A stretch of DNA of 64,000 nt, from contig ML978175.1 of the NCBI GenBank assembly GCA_010015745.1, positions 124,001-188,000 of the forward strand, in the 5' to 3' direction. The DNA comes from Setomelanomma holmii (lineage: Eukaryota; Ascomycota; Dothideomycetes; Pleosporales; Phaeosphaeriaceae). The position numbers and the translations under genes are program-made. This document shows positions 53,488-64,000 of this stretch, piece by piece. The notes beneath the pieces were generated by a model. It made no database searches, had not been told where the DNA came from, and saw only the letters and a list, made by a program, of their open reading frames with translations. How positions within the stretch are numbered: the stretch's first letter is position 1; the number at the start of each line of letters is the position of its first letter.

Positions 53488-55039
53488 CTTGAGATCAGAT
53501 CTTCACGACCCACTTGGTATTGCGATTTTCGATCCGTAGGACTCTTCGAGAGCTCATCGAGAATGAGCCCTAGAATAAATATCTTCACAGAGGGAAAGGA
53601 CCGATGATACCAATCCCGAACAACTGGCTCATACACGTGCTGTCGCATTGCACAACCCTGTCAACACACATAAGTGCCTCAACCTTGGATCGCAAGATGA
53701 GGGGTTGGCCAACCCTGAGCAGAAGAAGGCAACTCCATTGTAAAGATACATAAGAAGTGCCCGCCCACTGCAAGCAGCCACTCTAGCGTATGCGCGGCTT
53801 CAATCGTCCCGCTTGACCAGGTATTGTAGCGACCGCGGCGAACCGAGATGTAACATACTAAAGAGCTAGTTTGTTGTACTAGTAAGAACGTCGAACCACC
53901 CATGCCATGTTCCTGGCTGCAGCGTCCGCTGCATCAAAGTGGCGAGGAGTCCTGAGCTGAATCATTCGCTCTTCGTGGAAGGGTGGATAGAGGTGAGCGG
54001 AAGGGTCAGCTTGGAAGGGTCAGATTGGAATGGTTAGATGGGAAGGGTTCGGTCAACTTAGTTAGCAGGATCGTGTTGGAAGGGTTGGGTTGGCACGGTC
54101 AGGTTGAAAGAAGGGTCTGATATTTGCCAATGTTCTCATAAGCCAGATAAACCTGTAAGCCTGCTCGACGTCGTTCGAGGAGATGAAATCCGGCATATGT
54201 TTCGGGTCTTCATTCGAACAAGAGCTAGCCATGCTGCCTCGAAAAGCAGGTCAACCTCCACGGCACTTCAGACACGGGACGTCGTTGAGGTCAGTGCTGG
54301 TGCGTCAACATTAGTCCCTGCACTACGCATTTTACCCTTGGGTCCCCATCTCCGTGCACTAAGTCGACTTAGAGCGAATCACAGAATAGCGGAAGTTGTC
54401 CATAGTCGAACCGGACCGTCCCTTCGGTATTCGGCTGCGCCTTTCAAGCTTCGAAGCCGCCAAAAGTCGCAGGGATCAAGATCTATATCTGAACGTGCCC
54501 GATATTGCACCGATCAATGCCGGGGCTGTCCTCCGTGGCAGCGGTGCACCAGCCGTGCATCTAGGCATCACCGAATTGGCGCCTCGGTGTCTGGGGAACA
54601 GGAAGGTGGAGGTCGTATCATCCCGATATTGATAGGACGAATTGACCTTTTGCGATGCCCCTCGAAAATTTCGATCTCGCAAAGAGAATTCTCAAACTCG
54701 CCATTGACTTGGTACTCGCATCTGTACGATCAAGGCAAGTGTTGCATGTCTGTTGTGATGAATTGACAGCAAAAGAACCTCTCTAGTTGAACTCGAAAAT
54801 GTCGACTTGCGATGAAAGAAGAGCCGTAGTTCTGCGGTGTGGCAAGACGCGTGGCGTTAGGCAGGAACAAATCTAAGCGATTTTAGCGCCAGAGCCTCAC
54901 CTGGGTACACGCAATGCCACATCCTGACTAGTCTTGACAGCACCCCAACCGGCAGCGTGCAGGGCACGAGTTACATTTAAAATGTGTTCGAAGTCTTGCA
55001 GAATGTACATTGTGATACGGTACAACTTGCATTTTCGCG
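53488..55039. other. Intergenic 1.5 kb with minisatellite
   Basis: Presumed promoter of the rhodopsin-domain gene at left, minisatellite at 53999-54105. Frames at 54100-54770 were examined and not accepted as a gene. Confidence 0.45.
53999..54105 (+). repeat. Degenerate 14-bp minisatellite
   Basis: Units like ggaagggtcagctt repeat four times from 53999 to 54054; after a 23-bp spacer two more diverged units occur (ggaagggttgggtt, ggcacggtcaggtt). Confidence 0.75.
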
Positions 55040-56779
55040 ATGCAATTCCCCATCGTTGCCATCACGTTGGTAGGCGCCGTCCTCGCCAATGGCCAACCTG
55101 CGAGTCGATGCAAGACCTTCCCAGGAGATAAGGCATGGCCATCGACAGCGGACTGGAATGCGCTGAACCAGACAGTGGGAGGACGTCTGGTAGCAACTGT
55201 ACCTCTTGGCAAGCCTTGCCATGGTTCAACTTTCGACAATGCCACCTGTGAAAGTCTCAGGAGCCAGTGGCAATATGAGCAGATTCAGTATGTACTCTCT
55301 GATTGCTTGTAAAGAGTGAGACTTATACAACCCGTCAGCTATGAATCCTCTTCGTCAGTTATGGCTCCTTTCTTCGCCAACCAGAGCTGTGATCCATTCC
55401 AGCCGCGAGACCGCCCTTGCGAACTCGGCAACTATGTAAGGTATGCCGTTGACGTCTCAGGACCTGCGGATGTCCAGAAGGCTATCGCTTTCGCCTCTTC
55501 GAAGAATATTCGTCTCGTTATGAGGAACACGGGCCATGATTACCTGGGACGATCCACTGGTGCGGGTTCGTTGGCTGTGTGGACACATCATCTGAAGGAC
55601 ATCACGCACATCCCGGCATATGAAGGCACCGAATACAGTGGACCAGCCTTCAAGCTTGGTGCGGGTGTTCAAGGATTCGAGATCATGACTGCTGCACGAG
55701 ACAAAGGCCTTATCGTGGTCGGAGGCGAGTGCCCTACAGTCGGCATTGCTGGTGGCTATACCCAGGGCGGTGGACACTCTGCTATCAGTACCAGCTTTGG
55801 ACTTGCGGCTGATAACGTTCTCAACTGGGAGGTTGTAACAGCGGATGGCAAGCTTGTCAACGCCAACAGCAAGGAGAACTTGGACCTCTACTGGGCTCTA
55901 AATGGAGGCGGTGGCAGTACTTATGGTGTTGTGGTCTCAATGACAGTCAAGGCCCACGAGGAAACTGTCTTCGGTGGCGCCTCTTTGTCCTTTTTCACCA
56001 CGAACAACCCACAAAATGTCTTCTACGACGCCATCCAAGCATTCCACGAAGAGTTGCCGGCAATGGTCGACGCAGGCACCATGGTGGTCCACTACTTCAC
56101 AACCTCGTTCTTCATGATCTCGCCACTCAGTGCGTACAATAAGACCGCAGCCGAGGTCAAATCTATACTCGCACCCTTCGTCGCCCGACTGGACGCCAAA
56201 AATGTGAACTACACCGCTTCTTATAGCGAGTTCAATACGTACTACGAGCATTACGACAAGTACTTTGGCCCTCTTCCGCTTGGCAACATCCAAGTAGGCA
56301 TCGCGCAGTACGGTACTCGATTGATCCCGCGTAGCGTAGTTGGCAACATCACCAGTACTTGGAAGACCATCGTGGAAAAGGGCGTCACATGGATCGGTGT
56401 CGGTACCAACGTCAAGTCTTTCGGGTCGGAGCAGACAACTTCAGTACATCCGGCCTGGCGAAAAGCCATAGTGCATGCGACGTTGACGCTTCCCTGGAGC
56501 TTCACTGCCCCATGGTCGGACGCGATAGCAACACAGCAGAAGATGACGAAAGAGATCATTCCTCTTGTCGAGGCTGCAACGCCTGGAAGTGGCTCATACG
56601 TGAATGAGGCTGATTTCCGTCAACCAAACTTCCAAACGACCTTCTGGGGCTCAAATTACAACAAACTGTTGAACATCAAGAAGAAGTGGGATCCTTCTGG
56701 TCTTTTCTACGCAACTGTCGGCGTTGGCAGCGAGGCTTGGACAGTCAGTAAAGATGGGCGCATGTGTCGCGCTAGTTAA
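55040..56779 (+). CDS. Secreted FAD-linked oxidase, berberine-bridge-enzyme type
   Basis: Exons 55040-55287 and 55339-56779 (51-nt intron GTATGT..GTCAG) give 562 residues. A signal peptide (MQFPIVAITLVGAVLANGQP) is followed by the VAO/BBE FAD-binding domain: VMAPFFANQSCDPFQPRDRP, then RNTGHDYLGRSTGAGSL, whose His is the expected covalent FAD ligand, and GGYTQGGGHSAISTSFGLAA. The C-terminal BBE motif region (NYNKLLNIKKKWDPSGLFYA) is intact. Family members oxidise sugars, oligosaccharides or alkaloid-like substrates with O2. There are several N-glycosylation sites. Neighbours are a dead GH43 glycosidase and a dead sugar transporter, which favours a sugar or oligosaccharide substrate; this is inference. 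Confidence 0.93.
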
Positions 56780-57109
56780 TTTCTGCAGATCTCCAATATA
56801 GACATATGATCTTGACCACCAACTGAGAGCTGGTATCGAGAGCTCGAGTTCTCTTATTCATGGGAGTGAAGCCTCCTCCATCCATCGATCTTTATCGAGT
56901 TCAAGCACTCCACACCCTCGGCTACTTCACGTTCTCCACTTTACCCGGTGGTTCCAGCATGGCTCCCCACTACAGCAACGCCGAGCTTAACGTGCCAACA
57001 TGGCGCCTTGAGCGGGTACGGCAAGCACCTCTATTTTTCCAATCACATGCTATCTCCGACCATCAGAAATACTGTTATTTGAATGCCGAAATCGTTATCT
57101 TCGTACACG
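56780..57109. other. Intergenic, no gene seen
   Basis: Between the oxidase stop and the GH43 relic start. Confidence 0.5.
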
Positions 57110-57960
57110 ATGGCGGGCAAGATAAACACCAACCCCATCATCCCAGGTTTTGCGCCTGATCCATCTCTCGTGTTAGTTGATGATACCTATTTTCTTGTGG
57201 ATTCAACCTTTCATTTGTACCCAGGCGAAGCCAATCTACACCTCGCGGGGCCTGGTATATTGGAGACACATCGGTAAAGACTTCTATGGATGTACTTCTC
57301 TCATGCTTACTCAAGGTAGGCAATGCGATCAATCGACCGGAGCAACTGAGCCTTGCGAAATCGTCAACGACAATCAATTAATTCGAAAATGGTGACGATT
57401 TTTTTGCTACCGGTGGACTTCACGCACCTACGATCCGATATAATAGTGGCACCTTTTACATCGTTTGCATCAATGTGGTCGACATAGCACAGATGAAAGC
57501 AAAGACGCAGCTCATAATTTTGTGATTTCGACCACAGACATCAACGCCAACGCATGGAGTGACCCAATATAGTTCAACTTTTGTGGCATCGACCCTTCGC
57601 TTTTTTTCGACACTAACAAAACGGCCTTTATATGCGGCTCGAAGTCATCTGGATCAGACACCAAAATCATGCTTTTCGAAATCGACCTCACCACTGGCAA
57701 GAAGCTCACATCCGAAAAGGAGCTCTGGCACGGCACTGGTGGCATATACCCCGAAGGTCCACACATATATCACCGCAACGAATTTTACTACCTGATAATT
57801 GCTGAAGGTGGTACACACGAAGGACACAGTGTCATCACAGCCAGAAGCTGAGAAATCTGGGCTCCATATGAATCGAACCCAAACAACCCTGTGCTGAGCG
57901 TCGCTGGAACAAGCGAGTATGTGCAATGTACAGGCCATTGACGATAAATGAGCTTGCATG
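57110..57960 (+). pseudogene. GH43 glycosidase relic
   Basis: The relic starts at ATG 57110 with NTNPIIPGFAPDPSLVLVDD and TYFLVDSTFHLYPG, the classic GH43 opening (APDPS Asp is the catalytic base). The frame shifts near 57223, continuing as KPIYTSRGLVYWRHIGKD. Later fragments in further frames read GGLHAPTIRYNSGTFYIVC, ELWHGTGGIYPEGPHIYHRN (general-acid Glu in EGPH) and YYLIIAEGGTHEGHSV. A TGA at 57849-57851 follows ITARS, just before EIWAPYESNPNNPVLS, and more stops follow EYVQCTGH. Several frameshifts and nonsense codons show a clear pseudogene. Intact relatives are beta-xylosidases or arabinofuranosidases. Confidence 0.85.
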
Positions 57961-58986
57961 TTGGAAAAAAGAATGAACGCAGCGTTCGGAGAGACCTCCA
58001 CATTTTCGATGGTATAGCAAATAGTATGCAGATAGGAGTCCAGCAGAAGTACTGTGCATGTTCACATTTCGGGTCTGCTCAACCATCGTGGAGTCGTTTA
58101 GAACCTGCCGATCATCCTACAAAGTGGTTGTTGGTCTGGCGAAGTGTGGACCGATAAGGTGGGTATGCTAGATGCTGCCGAGGTGAATGAATTTTGCAGG
58201 TCGTGTAAAGCCTTCCCAAATCTCTCCGCACCTTTCTCCACGTCTGCACCACCCAATTATCCCACCATAACACCGAATCGTTCATGACTTGACAGGAGCC
58301 AGCGAAATTCAATCATCACTCTTTCGAACTGATGGCAAGCCTAGGCAGATATTCGCTAGTCATGTATCATGAGCCCGGCGACTCGGGCTTGGACCTCTCT
58401 CGTCGACATCTGGGCAGAAAAACTAACGGCTAAAGCCTGGGGATCATGAAGCTGAATTGCAAAAACCTTCTCGTGCGGGTCTCGTACCCCGCAAGCCCAT
58501 GAGCACAGCCAACGGTCGCGCATGTATACTTCCGTAGCAAAGTCAAAGCCTCGTCCTCCAGACCCTCGGTGCACGCCAGATTTACCGATATCCTTGCCGG
58601 TGCGACGCATCCAATATGATGACAAACCGTGTTGACTGCTCTCACCAGTCACAGCCTTGTTTGAAACGCCACAAAGTCTTTTGTAAGGGTGTTCTCGTCC
58701 TGTTTTCGGGAGAGATTGGAGGTATGTGAGGATATTCAGGCAATATCCGTATTCTATCTGCTTGGCCTCTTCGGGAAGCCTAGCCGTCGCTTTGGTAATG
58801 TAGCCAAGAGATTCAAATCTGGAGCACGGTAGTATGATGGACAATGGGTTCAGCGACAATGGGTCAAGATCACTCGTTGCGGGTCATGATATAAAGCAAC
58901 ACGGCTGATCACATCTCATCTCTAGCTCTCTTTCCAGTTTTCGAGCTTCAATTATCAATTCAGAGAAGCACCAAGAGTCAGTCAAT
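57961..58986. other. Intergenic about 1 kb
   Basis: A 167-residue frame on the minus strand (58859-58356) is present but has no recognisable domain and no start support. Nothing else seen. Confidence 0.4.
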
Positions 58987-61091
58987 ATGGTCACTCGCCT
59001 TCGCCGCCCACCAAAGAGCACGCAAAAGATCATTCCAGTCAAGCCACCGAAAGACCACTTCTTCTTCGCTGGCCGGGCGTTCGAACGAGTAGCATGGTGG
59101 AAACAACCAAATCTTCGCCTGCTATACTTCTACATAGTCGTTCTCATCCTGACCAATACGGCCAATGGCTTTGATGGATGGGTGATGAATGGTCTCCGGT
59201 CCCTCAGCTACTGGCAGGACTACTTCGGCGAACCACGAGGTGCCATGCTAGGCTTCTTCAACAGCGCCATGTCACTCGGCTCCCTTATCGGCTTATCTGT
59301 TACACCATACTCGATCGACTGGAGGGGCAGAAAGATGGGTATTGTGACTGGATCTGTCATCATGCTGATTGCTGTTGCACTGCAGAGGGGAGCTCAGAAT
59401 ATCGGCATGTTCATCGCTGCAAGATTGGTTCTAGGATTTGGCGACACGATCATGCTCAACTCTGCACCACTGCTGATTGCTGAGATTGCGCATCTTCAGG
59501 ATCGTGCAGTACTGGTTACGCTATCCGGTGCAAGCTACCATTCTGGTGCCTTCATCGCTTCTTGGGTCACTTACGGTACTCTGCAGATCAAGGTAAGTCC
59601 TGGGATTCTCTGAACAAGGTCTATAAGGTGAGGCATAGCTGAGAAAACTACAGAGCGACTGGTCATGGCGTCTTCCTAGCCTTCTCCAATCGATCTGCTC
59701 CATCATCATCCTTGTCGGCATATTCTTTATGCCCGAGTCACCCCGTTGGCTCTGCAACAAAGATTGGCACCATGAAGCCCTCGGCGTCTTCGCCTAATGG
59801 CACGGCGAAGGCAACGAGAACGACGAATTCGTCCAACTCGAATACGCCGAAGTCAAGGCCGCCATCGACTTCGACAAGCAAGCCGGACAAACCGGATGGG
59901 CAGACTTCTTCAAGACGAAAGGAAACCGTAAGCGCATCATCGTCCTCACGGCTATTGGCTTCTTCAGCCAGTGTTCTAGCGACTGCCTCATCTTGTATTA
60001 TTTCAAGTACGTCATGGATGCCGTTGGTTAGAGGATGCGCAGACTCGGCTCGGTATCAATGGTCGTATTAAGATCATCGCACTTTGCGAGAACCTCATCT
60101 TCGCCTTCCTAATCGACAAACTAGGTCTTCGACCGATCTATCTCATATCCACGATCGGCACGTTCGTTTGCTTCAACATCTTCACTATTATATCAGCACG
60201 GTACGACGTTACGCCTCAAGTCGGTTTGGGTCGAGGCTTCATCGCCATTATTTTCTTGTAACGTGTTGGATACCGGTACCGTACCGGTATGGGTGTTTTT
60301 CGAAATACCAGTTACCACCTGGATCTGGCATAGGTCGATCCTGCGCAGGAGTACGTCCTATACTGCCTGCGTATACACGCCAAGCTTAGCCAAGGCCTCA
60401 AGATCTAGCGCCCTCATCAAATCTGTGAATCTTCACACCCCTCTGCACGCTAAGCAAGAGTCAATACCTATAGATTTCTAAGGCGATCGATTAATTAATC
60501 GTACTAAGGCCTTGCATTCTGGAGATTTGCACGAGATTTGGAGCTTATGCGGTGGTAGTGCATCAAAACCGAGCCGATCCTACCCTGATCCAGGTGGTAA
60601 CTGGTATTTCGAGAACCATAATATCCAACACGTTACGGCATCTTTTACGATACCAAGTCTGGGCTCATGGCAGACTACACTACTGAGATTCTGCCGTATG
60701 GTCTCAGGGCCAAGGGACTCGTCTGGATGAGCACGTGTGTTACGGCTGCATTGTTCTTCAAGAAGTTCGTGAACGGGCTTGTGCTCGATGCGTTGGTGTG
60801 GAAGTACTACATCTTTTACTGGGTCTTCCTCGCGTTCGAGATTGTGGTTATTTACTTCTTCATTGTTGAGACAAGGTATGTTCAAAAACACAGTTGAGGT
60901 ATCGCATGATCGCTGATTCTTGTCAAGGTACACTCCTATGGAAGAAAATTGCCAAGTTCTTCGACGGCGATGATGCGATCGATGTTGGCGCAGTGACTAT
61001 TGCTGATATGAAGGAGCGAGGTATGGAGGTGCATGACTCCGGCAAAAAGGACATGACGTCAGTGACTCGGATGGAGGAGGTTAGAAAATGA
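58987..61091 (+). pseudogene. MFS sugar transporter, inactivated by stops and an insertion
   Basis: ATG 58987 opens a hexose-transporter-like protein: NTANGFDGWVMNGLRSLSYW, DWRGRKMGIVTGSVIMLIAV, and ARLVLGFGDTIMLNSAPLLI. Intron 1 is 59593-59653 (GTAAGT..CTACAG), leading to SDWSWRLPSLLQS and PESPRWLC. Lesions: TAA at 59795-59797 in GVFA-stop-WHGEGN, where Tyr is expected; a one-base loss near 60029 (VMDAVG then EDAQTRLGINGRIKII in a new frame); and the TA-flanked element at 60259-60635. With the element removed, IIFLYGIFYDTKSGLMADYT and TEILPYGLRAKGL follow in frame. A last intron (60876-60927) leads to YTPMEEIAKFFDGDDAIDVG and TGA 61089-61091. Probable former sugar or lactose-type permease. 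Confidence 0.9.
60259..60635. mobile_element. TA-flanked MITE inserted in the sugar transporter
   Basis: Outer inverted ends TA-ACGTGTTGGATA and TATCCAACACGT-TA are bounded by TA. A longer inner inverted repeat (CGAAATACCAGTTACCACCT with GGAT, 60301-60324 against 60588-60611) lies further in; the left arm has about 18 extra bases (a CCGGTACC palindrome). About 375 bp, non-coding. Deleting the core and one TA rejoins the transporter frame exactly (TTC TTG TA|C GGC ATC), which fixes the boundaries and gives a TA target duplication, Tc1/mariner style. Confidence 0.88.
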
Positions 61092-61569
61092 GGCTATGGA
61101 CATATGCACCGACTTCAAATGGTCATTGAGATGTACCTCGTAGCCAGACAGACTCTGGGACTGTGTACATAGGCTTGTTGCATCGATGGGTTTCTAAATT
61201 GATTTTTGAGGTGATTTGTGACTTATGCACAAGCATCGATTGCGAGAGGCGCACGCTTGAGTAATCGAGTTCTTCGCGCCTTTCCAACCTGACAGTACTA
61301 GATACCTACCTGGAAGGTTCATGTTGGAGCGGAGACCGTTTGATGAGGCTGAGTCCCCGCATTCTTGCCCGGCCGATCATCACAACATCATGTAGCACAT
61401 TGACCGAATGTGGCTAGACTGCTTCCAATTGAGCATTGTACACCATTTATACGTCACCCGCCATCACAAAGAATTTGCAAGCCTCAACGTCGTATTGCGA
61501 ATTTGCGGAAGAGATCAACTCTGCCTCCCCAATCACTCTTATAATTTCTCAATATATTCTCGTATCACC
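61092..61569. other. Intergenic, no gene seen
   Basis: Contains the upstream region of the small mitochondrial-type gene. Confidence 0.5.
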
Positions 61570-62137
61570 ATGTACCGCATCACAACATCTGTGCCACGCA
61601 CACCGCGCATCCTGTCAGCGCGTGCGCTTCCACAAATCCGGAAGTCGTCGGGCTCACCAGCCTCTGGTGGTATCCCACTAGATCACTTCACCAAGACGGG
61701 AGAGAAGGAACAAGATCCTGCCAAAGTGAACACCCGGAGCTATGAGTACTCGCAAAGCGGCGGAGATGATATGGTTGCGGGGCAATCATCTGCGAGCTAC
61801 GATGTGAGCAATCTGGCGTGACCAGTACACACATGAGACAAACATGAACAGTGGTACTGACACGTATGGTAGCATGCAAGTAACAACCCAGCCGTGTCAA
61901 AGACAACAGCAGGAAAAGGGAACGCAGTAAATCCATTAGAGTTTTCACCTGCATCACCTGATCTTTCGAAGACACTGCAGGATACGGTACGTCGCGATGA
62001 ACTGCATCAAAATGCTGTGCTGATGATCGCAGATTGTCTCACAGAGCGAGGAAAGGGATGCAAGCCAGCATACCGGTCAAGGAATTAGTCGGAAGGCAAA
62101 GACGGTCAAGAAGACCAAGCTTGATTTCAAGGAGTGA
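61570..62137 (+). CDS. Small mitochondrial-type protein of unknown function
   Basis: Exons 61570-61803, 61873-61986 and 62045-62137 (introns of 69 and 58 nt; the first has CTGAC) give 146 residues. The N terminus (MYRITTSVPRTPRILSARAL) is rich in Arg and Ser without acids, as in a mitochondrial presequence. The body has EYSQSGGDDMVAGQSSASYD and, across the splice, GKGNAVNPLEFSPASPDLSK, both resembling a short ascomycete protein family with a GGDD..NPL.VSPAN pattern. The C terminus is basic (KAKTVKKTKLDFKE). No catalytic motif. The function is unknown; localisation is inferred from the presequence only. Confidence 0.7.
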
Positions 62138-62720
62138 ATGAGCAAAGAATTAGGACGAAGACTGGTGGAAGCCCGCGCTCGTGGCGAATACGGTGCTGAG
62201 TATGATGAGAGATAAATCTTCGAAACAACGAATAATGCTACGATGTTTCGGATCATTTGCATTCATAAGTCGATGAGCAGAGCTACCGCTGACCTATGAA
62301 AGACCCATTGGCCATACTTCGGTTTCAAGAACTGGGCTACGAGTCTGCTTGAATATGTGGTCTGTAAGTGTGATTGAGGTGTTTCGGACCCATGTTGTGG
62401 ATCTCCGGGGGCGCGAGTATTTTGAGAGTCGATCCGTCTCGAGCACGATGATGGATATCGGCTTATGGGCAACTTGGCATGCTCCGTCGGGTTCATCTAG
62501 AACACACGAACTGTGTCCATCTCGGTCTTTTGCGTCCCTATACATCCCGTGGTTCGAGAACTGGCTCCATTTGTACGTTCCGAAATAGTACGCCGCCGGA
62601 AGGTACGTTGCGAATTGACATACAGTCAGCTGAGCGCCAATACCGATGCCGGCGCGAGGCAGCTTGCAAGCAGAACGTATTGCTTGATGGTACGTTCGCA
62701 GCGCTCGGTTCACCCAAGGT
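62138..62720. other. Intergenic between convergent genes
   Basis: A minus-strand frame at 62770-62294 overlaps this region but shows no family features. No other feature. Confidence 0.45.
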
Positions 62721-63983
62721 CTATGCTCGCGTGAGCAGTAGTACGAGCAGTTTTCTTTTCCAAACGTCAATCCGAAATGATAATGTGCGTTCGACTTCTA
62801 ATCGAAGAGATGCAAATCTGTCATTGTTGAAGTGTCGCTTGCCGTCGTGTTCGTACCACCAGCGTTTGGACGACTCCTCGTAGCCAAGGTGGACCAGCCA
62901 TGAGCGCGTTCCATGCTGAGTCCTCACTCGCTTGTACAGTCTGTGATAAAGCAGCTCGAGCTGCAGGGCACTTCGGTCGTCAAGCTTCATATCACGAGCC
63001 AACCGCATGTGTTCCACAATCGTCTCGGTTGTGAAGCTAGGTACCTGATGCGACGGATTTGCGATAATGTTGATGATATCGCAGAAAATCGACTCTAGCG
63101 ATTTGCTATAGTCAACCCTTGCTCGCGAACTATCGGGTGTCTCAACGATACCAAGCAGTCCGTAGAATTTATCCCGAGGATCCTGGCACCCCATCCAAGC
63201 AAATTGTGCAAGAGCCTCAGCTAATGATAGCTGGGGTTTTCTTTGGTTGCCCGCTTGTCGGATATCGAAGATCCAGCCCGCAGGTGGAACCTTGCCTGGC
63301 AAGAATGCATGCATCACAGCGTCTGTCAGCTGTTCCCATACTATCCAGTTATCGCCGCACAGGATGCGTATCCTAGAAGCGAGGAGGATTTCTTGTACTA
63401 TCCACAGACGCGTGAAATACCGGTTGAGTAGTAATTCATGTGTTGCAGAGCGATACGGAGACTCGAAGTATTGCTCGGCGGAATACGGGGACTCGAGAAA
63501 CTGTTCGGCCACGGTCTTCGACTCGAGGCCCAACCAAGCTATCACGCATTGGCAATTCCTACGCGAATAGATATCTGACATCATCTGAACTTGGTAATTA
63601 CGTTCAGACTTCGACGTCTGATCAATACATATCTGGTCAACCCAGAGATGAAAGACGTTGCCGCAGTCGTGAACGAAGGTCGTCAGAAAGTCGAAGAGGT
63701 TCTGCCTGACGACAAATTGTTGGCCGTTGACATGAATGACTTGTGTTGGCGATGTGTCGCCCCAAACGTATGACAGGGCGATGTAAGGAGGTGCTGAATC
63801 AATGTTGTGAATCGTCAAGTCGCAATGAACTGCCAGACATGAAGAGGTTGAGGCATCATTTTTGGCCTTTTCCTGGACTAGGTGTAAAATGAACAACCGG
63901 AATTGTCGTTTGGATCTGTCCAGCGGCTGATATGTATAAGGTTGCGATGCGAAGTGGCCGTGATTGTTGAAAGGGTGCAACAA
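62721..63983 (-). CDS. HET-domain protein, 5' end at window edge
   Basis: The 420-residue frame has the heterokaryon-incompatibility (HET) domain: APPYIALSYVWGD, HLWVDQICIDQ, NYQVQMMSDIYSR, then TRLWIVQEILLASRI and CQDPRDKFYGLLGI. Its first codon in this frame is TTG and no ATG precedes the domain, so the true start lies beyond 64000 or in an upstream exon. The C-terminal part is short and without a recognisable second domain; many HET proteins end this way. HET proteins trigger cell death when unlike hyphae fuse, and the domain is related to TIR-like folds. No internal stop is present. The duplicated motif ESPYSAEQYFESPY arises from a short tandem duplication. Confidence 0.88.
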   Translation of the reverse strand: MLHPFNNHGHFASQPYTYQPLDRSKRQFRLFILHLVQEKAKNDASTSSCLAVHCDLTIHNIDSAPPYIALSYVWGDTSPTQVIHVNGQQFVVRQNLFDFLTTFVHDCGNVFHLWVDQICIDQTSKSERNYQVQMMSDIYSRRNCQCVIAWLGLESKTVAEQFLESPYSAEQYFESPYRSATHELLLNRYFTRLWIVQEILLASRIRILCGDNWIVWEQLTDAVMHAFLPGKVPPAGWIFDIRQAGNQRKPQLSLAEALAQFAWMGCQDPRDKFYGLLGIVETPDSSRARVDYSKSLESIFCDIINIIANPSHQVPSFTTETIVEHMRLARDMKLDDRSALQLELLYHRLYKRVRTQHGTRSWLVHLGYEESSKRWWYEHDGKRHFNNDRFASLRLEVERTLSFRIDVWKRKLLVLLLTRA

Positions 63984-64000
63984 TATAGTGTGTGGTAATT

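Noticed and set aside
54104..54766. 220-residue plus-strand frame and an overlapping 78-residue frame
   Set aside because: No domain, no splice support, Arg/Ser-rich composition typical of chance frames; at most a relic.
58356..58859. 167-residue minus-strand frame
   Set aside because: Start and upstream sequence give no gene structure and no motif is recognisable; position between two pseudogenes makes a remnant possible but unproven.
60259..60635. The transporter element as a second introner
   Set aside because: A GTAACG sequence occurs at its left edge, but no AG acceptor was found at its right edge that would keep the frame.
62294..62770. 158-residue minus-strand frame next to the HET gene
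   Set aside because: It overlaps the HET gene 3' end in another frame and shows no family features or splice link.
1..64000. CRISPR arrays, bacterial operons, rRNA genes or secondary-metabolite backbone genes
   Set aside because: None seen. The window is eukaryotic and no polyketide or peptide synthetase sequence is present; the P450 is a stand-alone CYP52 type.

Overview
The window looks like a gene-dense chromosome segment of a filamentous ascomycete (Pezizomycotina, most likely Dothideomycetes). Genes carry many short spliceosomal introns (about 43-62 nt, GT..AG, CTRAC-like branch points). Both strands are used without operons. The gene set is fungal: CYP52 P450, GH20 hexosaminidase, HeLo and HET domains, a fungal rhodopsin-fold membrane protein, a Rtg2-type protein and NAD-glutamate dehydrogenase. 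Exon-intron structures were joined by hand from frame continuity and splice signals, so they are models.

Layout. 1-2.3 kb: broken BCS1-like AAA ATPase, cut by the window edge, carrying a TA-flanked inverted-repeat element that supplies splice sites. 3.3-7.7 kb: one large gene joining HeLo, pseudokinase-like, IQ and trypsin-like protease regions. 8.7-15.7 kb: F-box protein, CYP52 P450 and secreted GH20 hexosaminidase. 16-30 kb: sparse accessory zone with four related copies of a small membrane-protein gene (three broken), VPS62-like protein, a disordered hypothetical protein, two small secreted cysteine-bearing proteins around another TA-flanked inverted-repeat element, and a small lysine-rich gene.

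31-47 kb: conserved housekeeping block with NAD-GDH, RTG2, RFT1, a GNAT acetyltransferase, a hypothetical protein, a TFIIIC subunit, an unusual tRNA-Tyr, GPN3 and S-adenosylmethionine synthetase. 48-54 kb: decaying DUF3533 and TPR-like genes and an intact seven-exon rhodopsin-domain protein. 55-61 kb: intact secreted BBE-type FAD oxidase beside a dead GH43 glycosidase and a dead sugar transporter interrupted by a third TA-flanked element; this looks like a sugar-use cluster being lost. 61.5-64 kb: small mitochondrial-type protein and a HET-domain gene running off the right edge.

The most unusual items are: a tRNA-Tyr gene with its normal anticodon intron plus a 51-52 nt insert in the D-loop that resembles a tiny spliceosomal intron; the MITE-like element in the BCS1-like gene whose inverted-repeat ends form the donor and acceptor of an in-frame intron (introner-like); and the HeLo/pseudokinase/IQ/protease fusion.
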